64,000 bases of DNA from Cohnella ginsengisoli (lineage in GTDB: Bacteria > Bacillota > Bacilli > Paenibacillales > Paenibacillaceae), in NCBI RefSeq assembly GCF_029525555.1, contig NZ_JAPDHZ010000002.1:1835868-1899867 (forward strand). Reading direction: 5' to 3'. The notes under the pieces are model-generated. The model was not told where the DNA came from and made no database searches. It saw nothing but the letters and a program-made list of their open reading frames with translations. Shown piece by piece: positions 8,513 to 17,800 of the stretch (position 1 is the first letter of the stretch; each line of letters begins with the position of its first letter). The position numbers and the translations under genes are program-made.

Positions 8513-9481
8513 CCTTTGATCGCTCCGTCCGCAATTCCGTTCAGAATGTATTTTTGAAGCAGCAAATACAGCAGGACGACCGGCAGCAGCGCCAGCACGA
8601 GCGAGGCGAGAATCGCCGACCAGTCGTTGTTGCCGTACTGGCCGAACAGCATGTTCGTCGACAGCAGCAGCGTATAGCTTGCGGAGTCAGTCAGCATGAG
8701 TAGCGGCAGCAGGAAATCGTTCCACATCCACAGCGCGTTCAGGATCGCGACGGTGGCAGTGACGGGCAGCAGCAGCGGCAGGATCACGGCGAAAAACAGC
8801 CGGAACTCGCCGCAGCCGTCGATGACCGCAGCCTCGTCGAGATCGCGCGGGATCGACTTCACGAACCCGTGGTACAGAAAGATCGCCATCGACACGCCGA
8901 GGCCGATATAGATGAGCCCGAGACCGACGGTCGAGCCCTGGACCGTCAAGTTTTTGGCGATGCGAACGAGCGTGATCATAATGGAGTGGAATGGGATCAG
9001 CATCGACAGCACGAACAGGCCGAATAAAAAGCCGCTGAGTTTGCCCGGCGTGCGCGACAGCTTGTAGCCCGCCATCGCGGCGAACAGCACGATGCCCGCG
9101 AGCCCGACCGCAGTCACGGCCGCCGTATTGCCCAAGCTGCGCAAAAAGTCGATCTTCCGATAGGCGTCCGCATAGTTGCTCCAAGCGAAGTGCCGCGGCC
9201 AGGAGAGAATGCCGTTTAGCATCTCGCCCTCCGTCTTCACGGAATTTAGCACGCCCATGTAGACGGGCAGCAGCGTGAAAGCCGCGCCGACGATCAATAC
9301 AAGCTGCGCGAGCAGCCCCGCCGGCGTGCTTCGGCGGCGTCCGACGAGCGCCGCCGGTCTTGTTGGCCTTGCGGATTTCGCCGATCCATTCCCCCCTTGC
9401 CGGCCCCGCTTGTTCCGCTCGGGCGCCTGCGCTGACCGCCGCTTGCCCGGCCGTCCTTTTTACATCGTCAAGCGCGCTCAT
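8509..9481 (-). CDS. Carbohydrate ABC transporter permease (MalG-type), N-terminal frameshift at a C6 tract
   Basis: The conserved part is an inner membrane permease of the CUT1 family. Its signature EAAVIDGCGEFRLFFAVILP is the EAA loop that docks the ATPase, and five to six hydrophobic segments are visible. Read from 9297 alone it would need a TTG start and lack the N-terminal cytoplasmic tail. A better start is the ATG at 9479-9481, which overlaps the upstream permease stop (ATGA). From there the reading MSALDDVKRTAGQAAV joins the conserved frame (TPAGLLAQLVLIVGAAF) if one G is removed from the C6 tract at 9391-9396. The ATPase subunit is not encoded here; CUT1 systems often share a common MsmX-like ATPase. 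Confidence 0.85.
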
Positions 9482-10366
9482 GCTTCCACCTCCCGCCGCT
9501 TCATCAGCCGCAGCTGGACGATCGTGATGACGAGCACGATGAGGAACAGAATCATCGCCTTCGCGCTGGCGTAGCCGTACCGGTTGCTGAAGCCGAACGC
9601 CTCCTCGAAGATATTAAGCGCGATGACCTGCGTCTCCCGCCCCGGGCCGCCGCCCGTCAGCGCGAAGACCGCGTCGAACACCTTGAACGAGGAATTCAGC
9701 GTGAGGAAAATGCCGATCGTGAGCGCCGGATAAATCATCGGCAGCGTGATGTATCGAAACCTCTGCCAGACGCCGGCGCCATCGATGGCCGCGGCTTCCT
9801 TGAGCGAGGACGGCACGCCCTGAAGCGCGGCGATGTAGATGACCATCAGATAACCGACGCCGCCCCACAGCGAGACGATCAGGATCGCGTAAAAGGAAAA
9901 GGACGGATCGCCGATCCAGGAGCGGTCGAGGAAGCTCAAACCGGTCCGCACCGCCAGGTCGGGCAGCACGCGGGTGAAGACGAACATCCACATAAAGCCG
10001 CCGATGATCATGCTGAGCATGTTGGGCATGAAGAAGATCGTGCGGAAAAAAGCTTTGGTCTTGGCACGCGATTCGATCAGCACGGCGACCAGGATGGCCA
10101 GCGCGTTTTGCAGCACGACCATGAAGAGCACGTATTTGAGCGTAAAAAAAGACGGCATGCCCGAACGACGGGTCCTCCGTCAGCGCCTCGGCGTAATTGT
10201 CCAGCCCGACGAACGCGTAGCGCGGATTCAAGCCGTTCCAGTCGGTCAGGCTGTACCAGATGCCGCCGAACGCCGGCGCCAGCAGAAAGGTCGCGTAGAA
10301 CAGCAGCGCCGGGAGCACGAACGCCAGCAAGATGCCGTGCCGCTTAAGTCTGAGCCTATCGATCAT
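9478..10366 (-). CDS. Carbohydrate ABC transporter permease (MalF-type), frameshifted at an A7 tract
   Basis: It begins MIDRLRLKRHGILLAFVLPA with a first membrane helix and the family segment YSLTDWNGLNPRYAFVGLDN. That frame fails after EDPSFGHAV, and the coherent sequence continues in the next frame with FFTLKYVLFMVVLQNAL to RLMKRREVEA. Removing one base from AAAAAAA at 10144-10150 joins them into about 296 residues, normal for the family. The EAA loop reads SLKEAAAIDGAGVWQRFRY. Six membrane segments are visible. It is the first permease of the unit, ends in an ATGA overlap with the second, and follows the binding-protein gene by 78 bases. Confidence 0.88.
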
Positions 10367-10444
10367 CCCGTAGATCCCTCCTTCGCCTTGAAGCCGATCC
10401 GGCCCCGCGCCGCGGACTAAGCCGCGGGACGGAGCCGGAAGGGA

Positions 10445-11788
10445 TCACTTGCTGTTCTTGACGGCGTTCGCCCATGTGCGGTCCAGCGTCTTGATGATCT
10501 GCTCTTTGGTCACGCTCTTGGCGTAGTAGCTCTGCAGCAGCTTCGCCGTCTCGTCGGTCACCCCGCTTGGAAGCGACAGGTCGAGATAAGCTTTGCCCTG
10601 GGCGACATACGAGCTCGCCTCGGTGATCCACGGGAATGTGTCGTACTTGTGCATCTCCGCGACGGGGTTGAATTTCAGTTCCTCGAACAGTGCGGAGGAA
10701 TCGTTGTCGTCCAGCATATAGTTCAGCAGGTCGAGCGCGACGTCCTTGTTCTTGCTCGTCGGCGACACGGCGAGAGAGGTGGAGGTGGCGAGATTGATCA
10801 TCGTGCCGGCCGGATCGTTGCTCACCGGCAGCGGCGCGACGCCGAATTCCATGTCGGGATTCGCCTTCAGGATCGTCTCGGCCTGCCACGGTCCCATCAC
10901 CCACATCGCGGCTTTGCCGTTCGCGAAGTCCGTCGAGCCGGCTGCGCTGCCGACCTCGAACGGCTTAGCGGTACCGTTCGCCATGATCAAATCGATGATG
11001 TTGAACACGTCCTGCACGTCCGCATAGGACGCCTCGCCCTTGTTCATCTTCTCGATCCAGTCCGAATGCGCCGAGGTCACGACGCCGCCAAGCGACAATG
11101 CCATCATGAGCTGCGGAATCCACGACTCCTGGAAGCTCAGCTCGAACGGCGCCGCTTTTGTCGTCTTGATTTTCTCCACGGCTGCCTTCATGTCGTCGAG
11201 CGTTTGCGGCGGCGCAATGCCGAGTTCGGCGAACATTTTCTTGTTGTACAGATAGCCCCACGACAGGCTCTCGAGCGGCAGCGCGACCACCTTGCCGTCA
11301 TATGTCACCGTCTTGCGCACGCTCTCGTACACCTTCGGCACGTACGGCTGGTCGGACAGGTCGCTCAAGTATCCGGCTTTGTAAAAGGTCGGGATATCGG
11401 CGATCGCATGCAGCGTGAACAGGTCGGGCGCGTCGTTTGAGGATAGGCGGGTCTTGAGAATCTGCCCTGCCTGGTCGGAGTTCGGCATCTCGAGCTTGAT
11501 CGTCACATCGACGTTTTTATCCGCAAGCTCTTTGGCTTTGAATTGCGCGAAGTACTTGTCGAACTGATCCTTGAAGCGCGGCAGGCTCATGAACACCTTG
11601 AGCTCGACCTTGCGGGCCGGCTCCTGCGCGGACGCGGACGGCGAAGCCTGAGTGTCGGGCGTGGATGCGGACGCCGAGCCGGACGGCGCGACGGAAGGAG
11701 AGGCATTGTCGTTGCCGTTGCCGCCGCACCCGGCCAGCATGGCAGCCGCGAGCGTCATCGAGGACGCGGCGTATAGCGCTTTTTTCAT
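10445..11788 (-). CDS. Extracellular carbohydrate-binding lipoprotein of a CUT1 ABC importer
   Basis: A 447-residue family-1 solute-binding protein. It has a lipoprotein signal, MKKALYAASSMTLAAAMLAG then Cys21, and a Ser/Pro/Ala-rich linker before the first strand VELKVFMSLPRFKDQF. Conserved features include PDLFTLHAIADIPTFYKAG, VVALPLESLSWGYLYNKKMF and GKAAMWVMGPWQAE. It would deliver an oligosaccharide to the two permeases downstream. The RBS is a GGGGGG stretch nine bases ahead of the ATG. A TATACT sequence near 11825 on the - strand is a possible -10 box. The kinase/regulator pair just upstream on the same strand is the standard YesMN arrangement controlling such an importer. Confidence 0.93.
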   Translation of the reverse strand: MKKALYAASSMTLAAAMLAGCGGNGNDNASPSVAPSGSASASTPDTQASPSASAQEPARKVELKVFMSLPRFKDQFDKYFAQFKAKELADKNVDVTIKLEMPNSDQAGQILKTRLSSNDAPDLFTLHAIADIPTFYKAGYLSDLSDQPYVPKVYESVRKTVTYDGKVVALPLESLSWGYLYNKKMFAELGIAPPQTLDDMKAAVEKIKTTKAAPFELSFQESWIPQLMMALSLGGVVTSAHSDWIEKMNKGEASYADVQDVFNIIDLIMANGTAKPFEVGSAAGSTDFANGKAAMWVMGPWQAETILKANPDMEFGVAPLPVSNDPAGTMINLATSTSLAVSPTSKNKDVALDLLNYMLDDNDSSALFEELKFNPVAEMHKYDTFPWITEASSYVAQGKAYLDLSLPSGVTDETAKLLQSYYAKSVTKEQIIKTLDRTWANAVKNSK

Positions 11789-11920
11789 CTGGTGTTACCC
11801 CCCTCTGTCGAATGACTGCAAGCTCAGTATAGAGAGAAGTGTAAGCGGAAACATTCGAGAAAATTAGCTTTCCTTATTGGACGATATTGATATGAAACGG
11901 ATAATAGGCGAATCCTCCTC

Positions 11921-13091
11921 CTATTCTCCGCTCCTCAGCTCGCCGGGCGAGATGCCGAAACGTTTCTTGAACACTCTGTAGAAATAAGCCAGGTCCTCGT
12001 AGCCGGCAAGCTTGGCCGCCTGCTTGATCGAGACCTTGCCTTCGCGCAGCAGCGATTCTGCATAAACCATGCGCCGCATGGTAATGTAGTCGGTGACGCC
12101 CGTGCCGACATGCGCCTTGAAGGCGCGGCTAAGGTGCTCCTTGCTGACGAAGAAGCGTAGCGACAGCGACTCCAGCGTCAGCACCTGGTCAAAATGCGCG
12201 TCGATATAGACGCGAATCTCGTCCAGGTCGAGCCGGGATCGGCCGCGGATCGCCTTCGCGGCAGCATCGGCGGCTTCCCCCGAGCCGCTCCGCCAGCGCC
12301 GTAGCCGCCTCTTCGGGCGTGGAGCTTGGACTGAGCCGCGCCTCGATCCCGCTCCAGATCGGGACGATATCGATCCCTTGCTCGGACGCGAACGTCTCCA
12401 GCATCGCCAGCGCGTCTTGCGCCAGTCTGGCCGGCAGCCCCTTCAGCTCCTCCGGTGTCAGCGCCCGCGTCAAGTATCTGCCGAGCGCGGCATAAGCCTC
12501 CGTGATGCCCGCCCGATCCAGCTCCTGCAGGCTGGCATGGATACGGCGCTTTTCCAGCGCATAGCGCTCCAGCACGGCCGCATCGGCGAACGCAGCCGGC
12601 AGCCTCCACACGCCCGACGGCGCGGCGCTCTCCGGCGCAGGCTCGTCCGATGCGGCGCCTGAAAGGGCTGCGCTTCCCGTGCTTGGCGCGGTCAGCGTTG
12701 CCGCGGTCAGCGCCGCATCCAGCTCCCGGACGCAGGCTGCCAGCGCAGCGTTCAGTTCAGCCGGATCGAGCGGCTTCAGCAAGTAATCGACCGCCTTGGA
12801 ACGAATCGCCTGCTTCAGGTACGCGAAGTCGTCGTAGCCGCTCATGACGACGATCTTGGCCGCCGGATAGCGCGCTCCAAGCTCGTTCAACAGCTCCGTC
12901 CCGGACAGTCCCGGCATCCGCATGTCGGTCACGACGATATCCGGCGCGAGCTCCCCGATGCGGCGCAGCCCTTCCTCCCCGTCTTCGGCTTCGCCGGCGA
13001 CCGCTAGTCCTAATCCTTCCCAATCCGCGAGATCCTTCACGATCTCGCGGGACCACGGCTCGTCGTCGACGATCAGCACGTTATACGTCAT
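11921..13091 (-). CDS. YesN-type response regulator with AraC DNA-binding domain, frameshifted at a C5 tract
   Basis: It starts at ATG 13089-13091 behind AAGGAGG, ten codons inside the 3' end of the kinase gene (11-base overlap). Residues 1-120 form a receiver domain (VLIVDDEPWSREIVKDL; phospho-acceptor Asp56 in VVTDMRMPG; Lys in DYLLKPLDP). A variable middle follows. The AraC helix-turn-helix pair (FFVSKEHLSRAFKAHVG, AAKLAGYEDLAYFYRVFKKR) is in another frame. Removing one base from CCCCC at 12277-12281 links them through AADAAAKAIRGRSRLDLDEI, giving about 390 residues. Together with the kinase it should respond to a sugar and activate the downstream binding protein, permeases and GH5. Confidence 0.88.
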
Positions 13092-14943
13092 TCCCGTATC
13101 CTCCTTCGCTAGCCGCCGGCGCCACGATCGCGACCAGCGTCCCCTGCCCCGCTCCGCTCCAGACGCGAATCCCATAGCGCGCGCCGAACTGCAGCTTTAG
13201 CCTGGCGTCGACGTTGCGAAGCCCGATGCCGCGGCCTCGCCTCGGCTCGGCCGTCGACGCAGGAACCATTAGCGCTCCTCCGACTCCGACTCCGTCTTCG
13301 CTTCCGCCAACGCCTCCGCCTCCTATTCGGCCAGCGCCTTCGCCCAGATGCCTGGCGCCGCCGGCGCGCAGCTCCGCTCTGATGCGGTACAGCTCGTCCG
13401 CTAGCATCCCTGCGCCCTCGTCCTGCACGAGCAGCGCGATCCGTCCGCCGATGCGCCGGATACGGATCTCGAGCCGCCAATTGCCGGGCTTGCGCTGAAG
13501 CCCGTGCTCGAAGGCATTCTCGACGATGGGCTGCAGCGTGAACTTGGGCAACCGCCCCTCGAGCGCATCCGGGTCCGAATGCAGCGCGATCGTGCAGCGG
13601 CCCGCGAACCTCCGCTCCTGAATGAAGAGATAATTGCGGGTATGGGTCAGCTCGTCCGCGATCGGCACGGTCCGGTCCTCGGAGCCGATCGCGTAGCGCA
13701 GCAGATCCCCGATGACTCGCGTGACATCATAAATCTCGGGCGCCTTTTTCTTGAGCGCCATGCCGCCGATCATATGGAGCGTATTGTTCAGGAAATGCGG
13801 GTTGATCTGTGCCTGAAGCGCCAGCAGCTGCGCATTTTTAACCTCGATTTCCCGCTGATATTCGTCTTCGATCAGCTGCCTGATCCGCTCCATCATCGAG
13901 TTGTAGCCGCGTTCGAGCAAGCCGATCTCGTCGCGGCTGCGCACGGACATCGACTCGAAGCCTTGAACGGGCGTCGTCCGCATCATCCGGGCGAGCCGTA
14001 CGATCGGGCGGCTGATGCCGAGCGAGACGAGGACCGACAGCAGCGCGGACGCCGCCGCGAACAGCGCGCCCGTCCAGATGCCGGCCTCGATCGTCGGCCG
14101 CGCGCTGCGGCTGACCGACGAGATCGGGACCGCTTTGATCACCGCGAGCTGACCGTCTCCGATTCTTTTTTCAAAGACGAAGTAGCGGTCCGTCCGCTGA
14201 AACTCCATGTCCGCAAACGCAGGCGCCGGACCGCGGAGCAGCTCCGCCAGACTCACGTCGCTTGGCGGCTCGGAGGAGCCCGACAGCAGCTCGCCTTCGT
14301 CGTTCAGCACATACACGAGGCTATCCGGCTCAGAACGCAAAATCCGGCCAACCTCCTGCCACACCTCCCGGTCGATGCGAACGGATATGCCGCCGATCAG
14401 GGCGCGGTCCTCGAACCTGTTGATGCCGTGATACGCGTACGTGCCGTCAGGCGTCTGCTTGAAGTACATATTAACCGGCCCGCGAGAGATTCGCGCCCAA
14501 GGCTCATTGGAGGTTACATCTAGCGTACGAATCAGTCCGCTGGTCGTATAGTTGACCGTAAACGCTTTCTTATATGCTTGCATGTAAAGCGTCAAATCGT
14601 CGACCTTGCGCGAATTCGCATGAAACGCCGAGGTCAGCTTGTCCCGCAGCAGCTCTTGCGTCTTAAACTGGACGACGGGATCCGGGTTGTCGATGTCGCC
14701 GAGTCCGCGCATCAGTTCCTGATCGATCTGAAGCGTGTAAAAGAGGATGTCGATCTGCTCGATCAGCTCGTTCATGTATTGATCCGCCCATAGCATGCGC
14801 GAAGTGTCGGCGCCGACGATTTCCTTTTCGACCGAGCTTCGCGTATTGTTCGCCGCCAGCCATGTGACCGTGACGACCGGCAGCGCGGTCAGGCAGATCA
14901 TCAATACGGTCAGCCGCATGCGCAGGCTCGTTCGTTTCAACAT
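13081..14943 (-). CDS. YesM-type sensor histidine kinase
   Basis: A 620-residue membrane kinase. Membrane segments lie at about residues 10-30 (RLTVLMICLTALPVVTVTWL) and 285-310 (GALFAAASALLSVLVSLGI), enclosing an extracellular sensor region of about 250 residues. A HAMP linker (PIVRLARMM) follows. The histidine box is QINPHFLNNTLHMIGG with His383, the mark of the His_kinase (PF06580) family. The ATPase has PIVENAFEHGL, DEGAGM and GRGIGLRNVDARL. Between the last two lies a glycine-rich insert of about 40 residues that is unusually long for the family. It is translated behind GGAGGGG and overlaps the regulator gene. It probably senses an extracellular carbohydrate or a loaded binding protein. 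Confidence 0.93.
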   Translation of the reverse strand: MLKRTSLRMRLTVLMICLTALPVVTVTWLAANNTRSSVEKEIVGADTSRMLWADQYMNELIEQIDILFYTLQIDQELMRGLGDIDNPDPVVQFKTQELLRDKLTSAFHANSRKVDDLTLYMQAYKKAFTVNYTTSGLIRTLDVTSNEPWARISRGPVNMYFKQTPDGTYAYHGINRFEDRALIGGISVRIDREVWQEVGRILRSEPDSLVYVLNDEGELLSGSSEPPSDVSLAELLRGPAPAFADMEFQRTDRYFVFEKRIGDGQLAVIKAVPISSVSRSARPTIEAGIWTGALFAAASALLSVLVSLGISRPIVRLARMMRTTPVQGFESMSVRSRDEIGLLERGYNSMMERIRQLIEDEYQREIEVKNAQLLALQAQINPHFLNNTLHMIGGMALKKKAPEIYDVTRVIGDLLRYAIGSEDRTVPIADELTHTRNYLFIQERRFAGRCTIALHSDPDALEGRLPKFTLQPIVENAFEHGLQRKPGNWRLEIRIRRIGGRIALLVQDEGAGMLADELYRIRAELRAGGARHLGEGAGRIGGGGVGGSEDGVGVGGALMVPASTAEPRRGRGIGLRNVDARLKLQFGARYGIRVWSGAGQGTLVAIVAPAASEGGYGNDV

Positions 14944-15065
14944 GCCGCCCCTCCTATCCGTCGTCCTTCCTTGATGCCAAGCTTATCGGAAGCGTGCCCG
15001 GCGCGCAAGACGCGAACGCGGTACCGCTTTTCGCATAAGCTGGCCATAGAAGGGGAGTGATCCGC

Positions 15066-15401
15066 ATGGCATACCGGATTATCGTCGATCTGTCGGACCG
15101 CGCGCTCTACCTGCTGCAAGACGATACTGTCGTGAACGGCTACCCCGTGGGCATCGGCCGGATGGTGACCCAGACTCCGACGGGCGAATACCGCATCATC
15201 AACAAGCAAGCGCATCCCGGCGGACCGTTCGGCGCGTTCTGGATGGGGCTGTCCGCGCCGCATTACGGCATTCACGGTACAAACGATCCCTCGTCGATCG
15301 GCCATCTCGTATCCCACGGCTGCATCCGCATGTACAATGAAGACGTTATCGCGCTCTCGCGGATCGTACCGATCGGCACGCGCGTGACGATTCGACCGTG
15401 A
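15066..15401 (+). CDS. Small YkuD-type L,D-transpeptidase
   Basis: A 111-residue protein that is essentially only the catalytic YkuD fold. It contains the active-site string [15 protein letters not shown] with catalytic Cys and His, preceded by [12 protein letters not shown], and opens [18 protein letters not shown], the usual first strands. These enzymes form 3-3 crosslinks in peptidoglycan or attach proteins to it. There is no visible signal peptide or LysM domain, so export is unexplained; many Paenibacillus homologues share this short form. I chose ATG 15066 because GGGGAG sits eight bases upstream; a GTG at 15057 overlaps that site. It is divergent from the YesM-type kinase. Confidence 0.88.
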   Translation: MAYRIIVDLSDRALYLLQDDTVVNGYPVGIGRMVTQTPTGEYRIINKQAHPGGPFGAFWMGLSAPHYGIHGTNDPSSIGHLVSHGCIRMYNEDVIALSRIVPIGTRVTIRP

Positions 15402-15548
15402 CCGTAACGTTTTGCGGCTATCTTCGCTGCGTTTTAGGCATTTTCCGGGGTCGGCAGCCCTTTGCAGATTAACATTTCCTGAGAAACTCGAATCTGAGCC
15501 CGTTCTTTGGTAGGATAGGAAGAATTCGAGTATAAAGGTTGGGATGAC

Positions 15549-16172
15549 ATGACGGAAGCTGCCGGCACGGAAGAACTCGATCTTCAGGAAGCGGCCGAAC
15601 TGTTCAGATTAATTTATCCCGCTTTTGCGGCCCTTCTCGACAAAGCGGAGGCCGCGCGGGGACCGCTGAAGGAATTCCACTTGGCGATGGCGGCCGAGCA
15701 TGCGAAGAGCGGCGTGCGAATCCTCGGATGGGACAGCCGCCGGGCCATTAACGCGATATTCGAGCTGTATAAAGAACACTATCTGGCGGAAGGGCGCATC
15801 GCTGCGGATCTCTGGGCGGCCGATCAGTTCGGCTGCGATCTCGAGGCCGCGATCGTCGAGTCCGAAGATGTTCGCGAGCTGGAGGAGCGTATCAAGGCCG
15901 TCGTGATGCAGATCCGGCAGCGCGAATCCGAACTGCAGCGCCTCCGCCGAGAGTTGGGTCAACTGGAGGAGCTTCGAGCCGAGCTCAGCCGGCCTGTCAT
16001 CCTCCACGGCGCCGTCGCAAACATCGCCGGAGGCAACGTACCGGGCGAATTTACAGGCTCGGAAGAAACTGAGGAGGCCAAGAACGCAGGAGATCTCGGC
16101 AACGAATCAGAAACTTCATCAAATGAACGAACGAGCCGGGAAGATTCCTTAACCGAAATGCCGCAAGTATAA
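15549..16172 (+). CDS. Hypothetical coiled-coil protein, 207 residues
   Basis: No signal peptide or membrane segment. Residues 10-95 are helical with conserved-looking tryptophans and aromatics (RLIYPAFAALLDKAEAARG, ILGWDSRRAINAIFELYKEH). Residues about 105-150 are a clear heptad coiled coil (LEERIKAVVMQIRQRESELQ, LRRELGQLEELRAEL). The last 55 residues are acidic and low in complexity (EETEEAKNAGDLGNESETSS). Upstream, ACTCGAAT (15486-15493) and ATTCGAGT (15524-15531) form a long-range inverted repeat near the start, a possible regulator site. It stands alone, between the transpeptidase and the transposase-like gene. Function unknown. Confidence 0.7.
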   Translation: MTEAAGTEELDLQEAAELFRLIYPAFAALLDKAEAARGPLKEFHLAMAAEHAKSGVRILGWDSRRAINAIFELYKEHYLAEGRIAADLWAADQFGCDLEAAIVESEDVRELEERIKAVVMQIRQRESELQRLRRELGQLEELRAELSRPVILHGAVANIAGGNVPGEFTGSEETEEAKNAGDLGNESETSSNERTSREDSLTEMPQV

Positions 16173-16432
16173 AGCCTAAGATAGGACAACGGCGGGATCG
16201 TCTAAGCGGACGCCCGCCCGACCTTGATTCACATTTCCAGATTTATACATAACCCCCCCGCTCACACTCATCATTCTCCCGTTTTAACAATATCCCCTTC
16301 GATCAGGAACAGATGTCCCGCCAAGTTGCCACAGGCCTTGTATATAATTTTCGGCACTTCTTCATGTCTATTCCCTGTCATTCTCCTTCCTATGACCGCC
16401 ATCCGCCGCTGCCTGCTTTTTCAAACAGGAAT

Positions 16433-16476
16433 TTGCAAAGCAATCCATCTTTTGCTATCATAAGAACAAATGTTCT
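16433..16476 (+). promoter_or_regulatory. Sigma-A-type promoter overlapped by a LexA (SOS) box
   Basis: TTGCAA (16433-16438), a 17-base spacer and TATCAT (16456-16461) form a good vegetative promoter. Starting two bases later is AGAACAAATGTTCT (16463-16476), an inverted repeat matching the Gram-positive LexA/DinR consensus GAAC-RNRY-GTTC at every defined position. A repressor bound here would cover the transcription start. GGAGGG and a GTG start follow at 16481 and 16493. The remaining upstream gap (16173-16432) contains nothing recognisable except a short run of C near 16252. Confidence 0.8.
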
Positions 16477-16492
16477 TATTGGAGGGTTTGCT

Positions 16493-17440
16493 GTGCCTAG
16501 CCGCTTTTCGATTCGGGACTCCGTGCCGGCCTTCAGCACGGCCGACTGCGAGCATGCGCTCTTCGCCGCCAAGTGGCCCGAAGGCTTTCGCTGTCCGCGC
16601 TGCGGCCATCCGCATTATTACGAAGTGTCGTCGCGCGGGCGCCGGCTTTTTGAGTGCCGTTCCTGCTCCCACCAGGCCTCTCTGACGGCAGGCACGGTGC
16701 TCGAGGGCTCGCGCACGCCGCTCACGAAGTGGTTCCAGGCGATGTTCTTGATGCAGATCGGCATCAGCGCCCGGCTGCTGGCCGAACTGATCGATGTGAC
16801 TTACAAGACGGCTTGGCTGATCAACCACAAGCTTCGTCACGCCATCGGCGAGTGGGACCGCGAACGGCCGCTCGAAGGGGATCTGCAGTTGCTCGGCGAG
16901 TATTACGGCTATGAGTACCATCGCTATCTCGGCAGCCTCATCGTGCAGCAAGGATTAAAGCCGCAACCAATCGTCGTCGGCGCTTCGCTTGACGGCGCAG
17001 GCGATATCGTTCATCTCAAAATGAAAGCCGTGGACGGGCCGGAAGGCGACGATGCGGCAAGACGTGGAGGGGCGGGCGGCGAGGAAGCGGCGGAACGTTT
17101 CGTGCAAAAACACGTCGTCGGCGGAGGCGCGGACGATCGCGCTGAACGGCTGGAGCGCGGCCACCGGGGGCCAACCGCGCTGCATATCGCTTGGCGGGAA
17201 GCCGTTCGCTGGCTCGCTTGGACGTTCGGCGGGATCGGCCCGAAGCATTTGCAAGCGTACCTGAACGAATACTGCTTCCGCCGCCTCCTGTGCCGCAACG
17301 ACATGCTGGCCGAGCTCATCGCCTGCTGCGGCACGACGAAGACCATCACGTACCGGAGATTGGTAGGCTCCCGATCCGGCATTCGCCCAATTCCTTGGGC
17401 CTATAGGCGTCCTGCGCGCAGCGGCCGACGTGCGGGTTAA
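16493..17440 (+). CDS. IS1595-like transposase-derived protein under an SOS promoter
   Basis: A 315-residue protein starting at GTG 16493, six bases after GGAGGG. The N-terminal zinc ribbon (CPRCGHPHYYEV, then FECRSCSHQASLTAGTV) and the segment TPLTKWFQAMFLMQIGISAR are typical of IS1595-family transposases. The C-terminal GIGPKHLQAYLNEYCFRR and ITYRRLVGS also match that family. The expected acidic catalytic segment (normally V-D-E-T-Y) reads GDLQLLGEYYGYEYH, and the middle (about residues 180-240) is low in complexity and poorly conserved, so catalysis is doubtful. No terminal inverted repeats or target duplication were found around it. A clean promoter, operator, RBS and an uninterrupted frame suggest a retained host gene rather than a dying element. 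Confidence 0.75.
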   Translation: MPSRFSIRDSVPAFSTADCEHALFAAKWPEGFRCPRCGHPHYYEVSSRGRRLFECRSCSHQASLTAGTVLEGSRTPLTKWFQAMFLMQIGISARLLAELIDVTYKTAWLINHKLRHAIGEWDRERPLEGDLQLLGEYYGYEYHRYLGSLIVQQGLKPQPIVVGASLDGAGDIVHLKMKAVDGPEGDDAARRGGAGGEEAAERFVQKHVVGGGADDRAERLERGHRGPTALHIAWREAVRWLAWTFGGIGPKHLQAYLNEYCFRRLLCRNDMLAELIACCGTTKTITYRRLVGSRSGIRPIPWAYRRPARSGRRAG

Positions 17441-17502
17441 TTTATTTGGATATGCCTATTATGACCGTCTAGCTTAGACTGGTTTTTGTTTGGATTAGAT
17501 CG

Positions 17503-17648
17503 TTCCTGACTCAAGGGGATTAATTCCTGATTTACTCATTCTCATTTTCCGATTTCCCATTCTTGATTTTCTTATGTGCTACTCCCTCACTCTCTGACCT
17601 TCTAACTTCCTGACTTCCTGACTTCCTGACTTCCTGACTCAAGGGGAT
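17503..17648 (+). repeat. 18-bp direct repeat flanking a 4-copy 8-bp microrepeat
   Basis: The 360-base gap after the transposase-like gene is AT-rich and gene-free. TTCCTGACTCAAGGGGAT occurs at 17503-17520 and again at 17631-17648. Directly before the second copy, ACTTCCTG is repeated four times in tandem (17605-17636) and grades into it. The pattern looks like replication slippage that expanded part of the repeat. No stem, promoter or terminator of quality was seen in 17441-17800. Confidence 0.75.
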
Positions 17649-17800
17649 ATTGTTAAAACGGGAAAAATAGTAGTTTTATAGCCTCCGGGAATTCAATTAA
17701 TTTCCAAAAAAAAGCGAAATCGCGTAGATGGACATCGTGCGCAATCCCGCTTGCCTTCGGACGCGAGAAACGTATTATGCGCGCAATGCGCGTCATCCTC

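Noticed and set aside
16313..17450. Complete insertion sequence
   Set aside because: No terminal inverted repeats or target-site duplication could be found at either side, and the promoter belongs to a fixed host-type arrangement with an SOS box.
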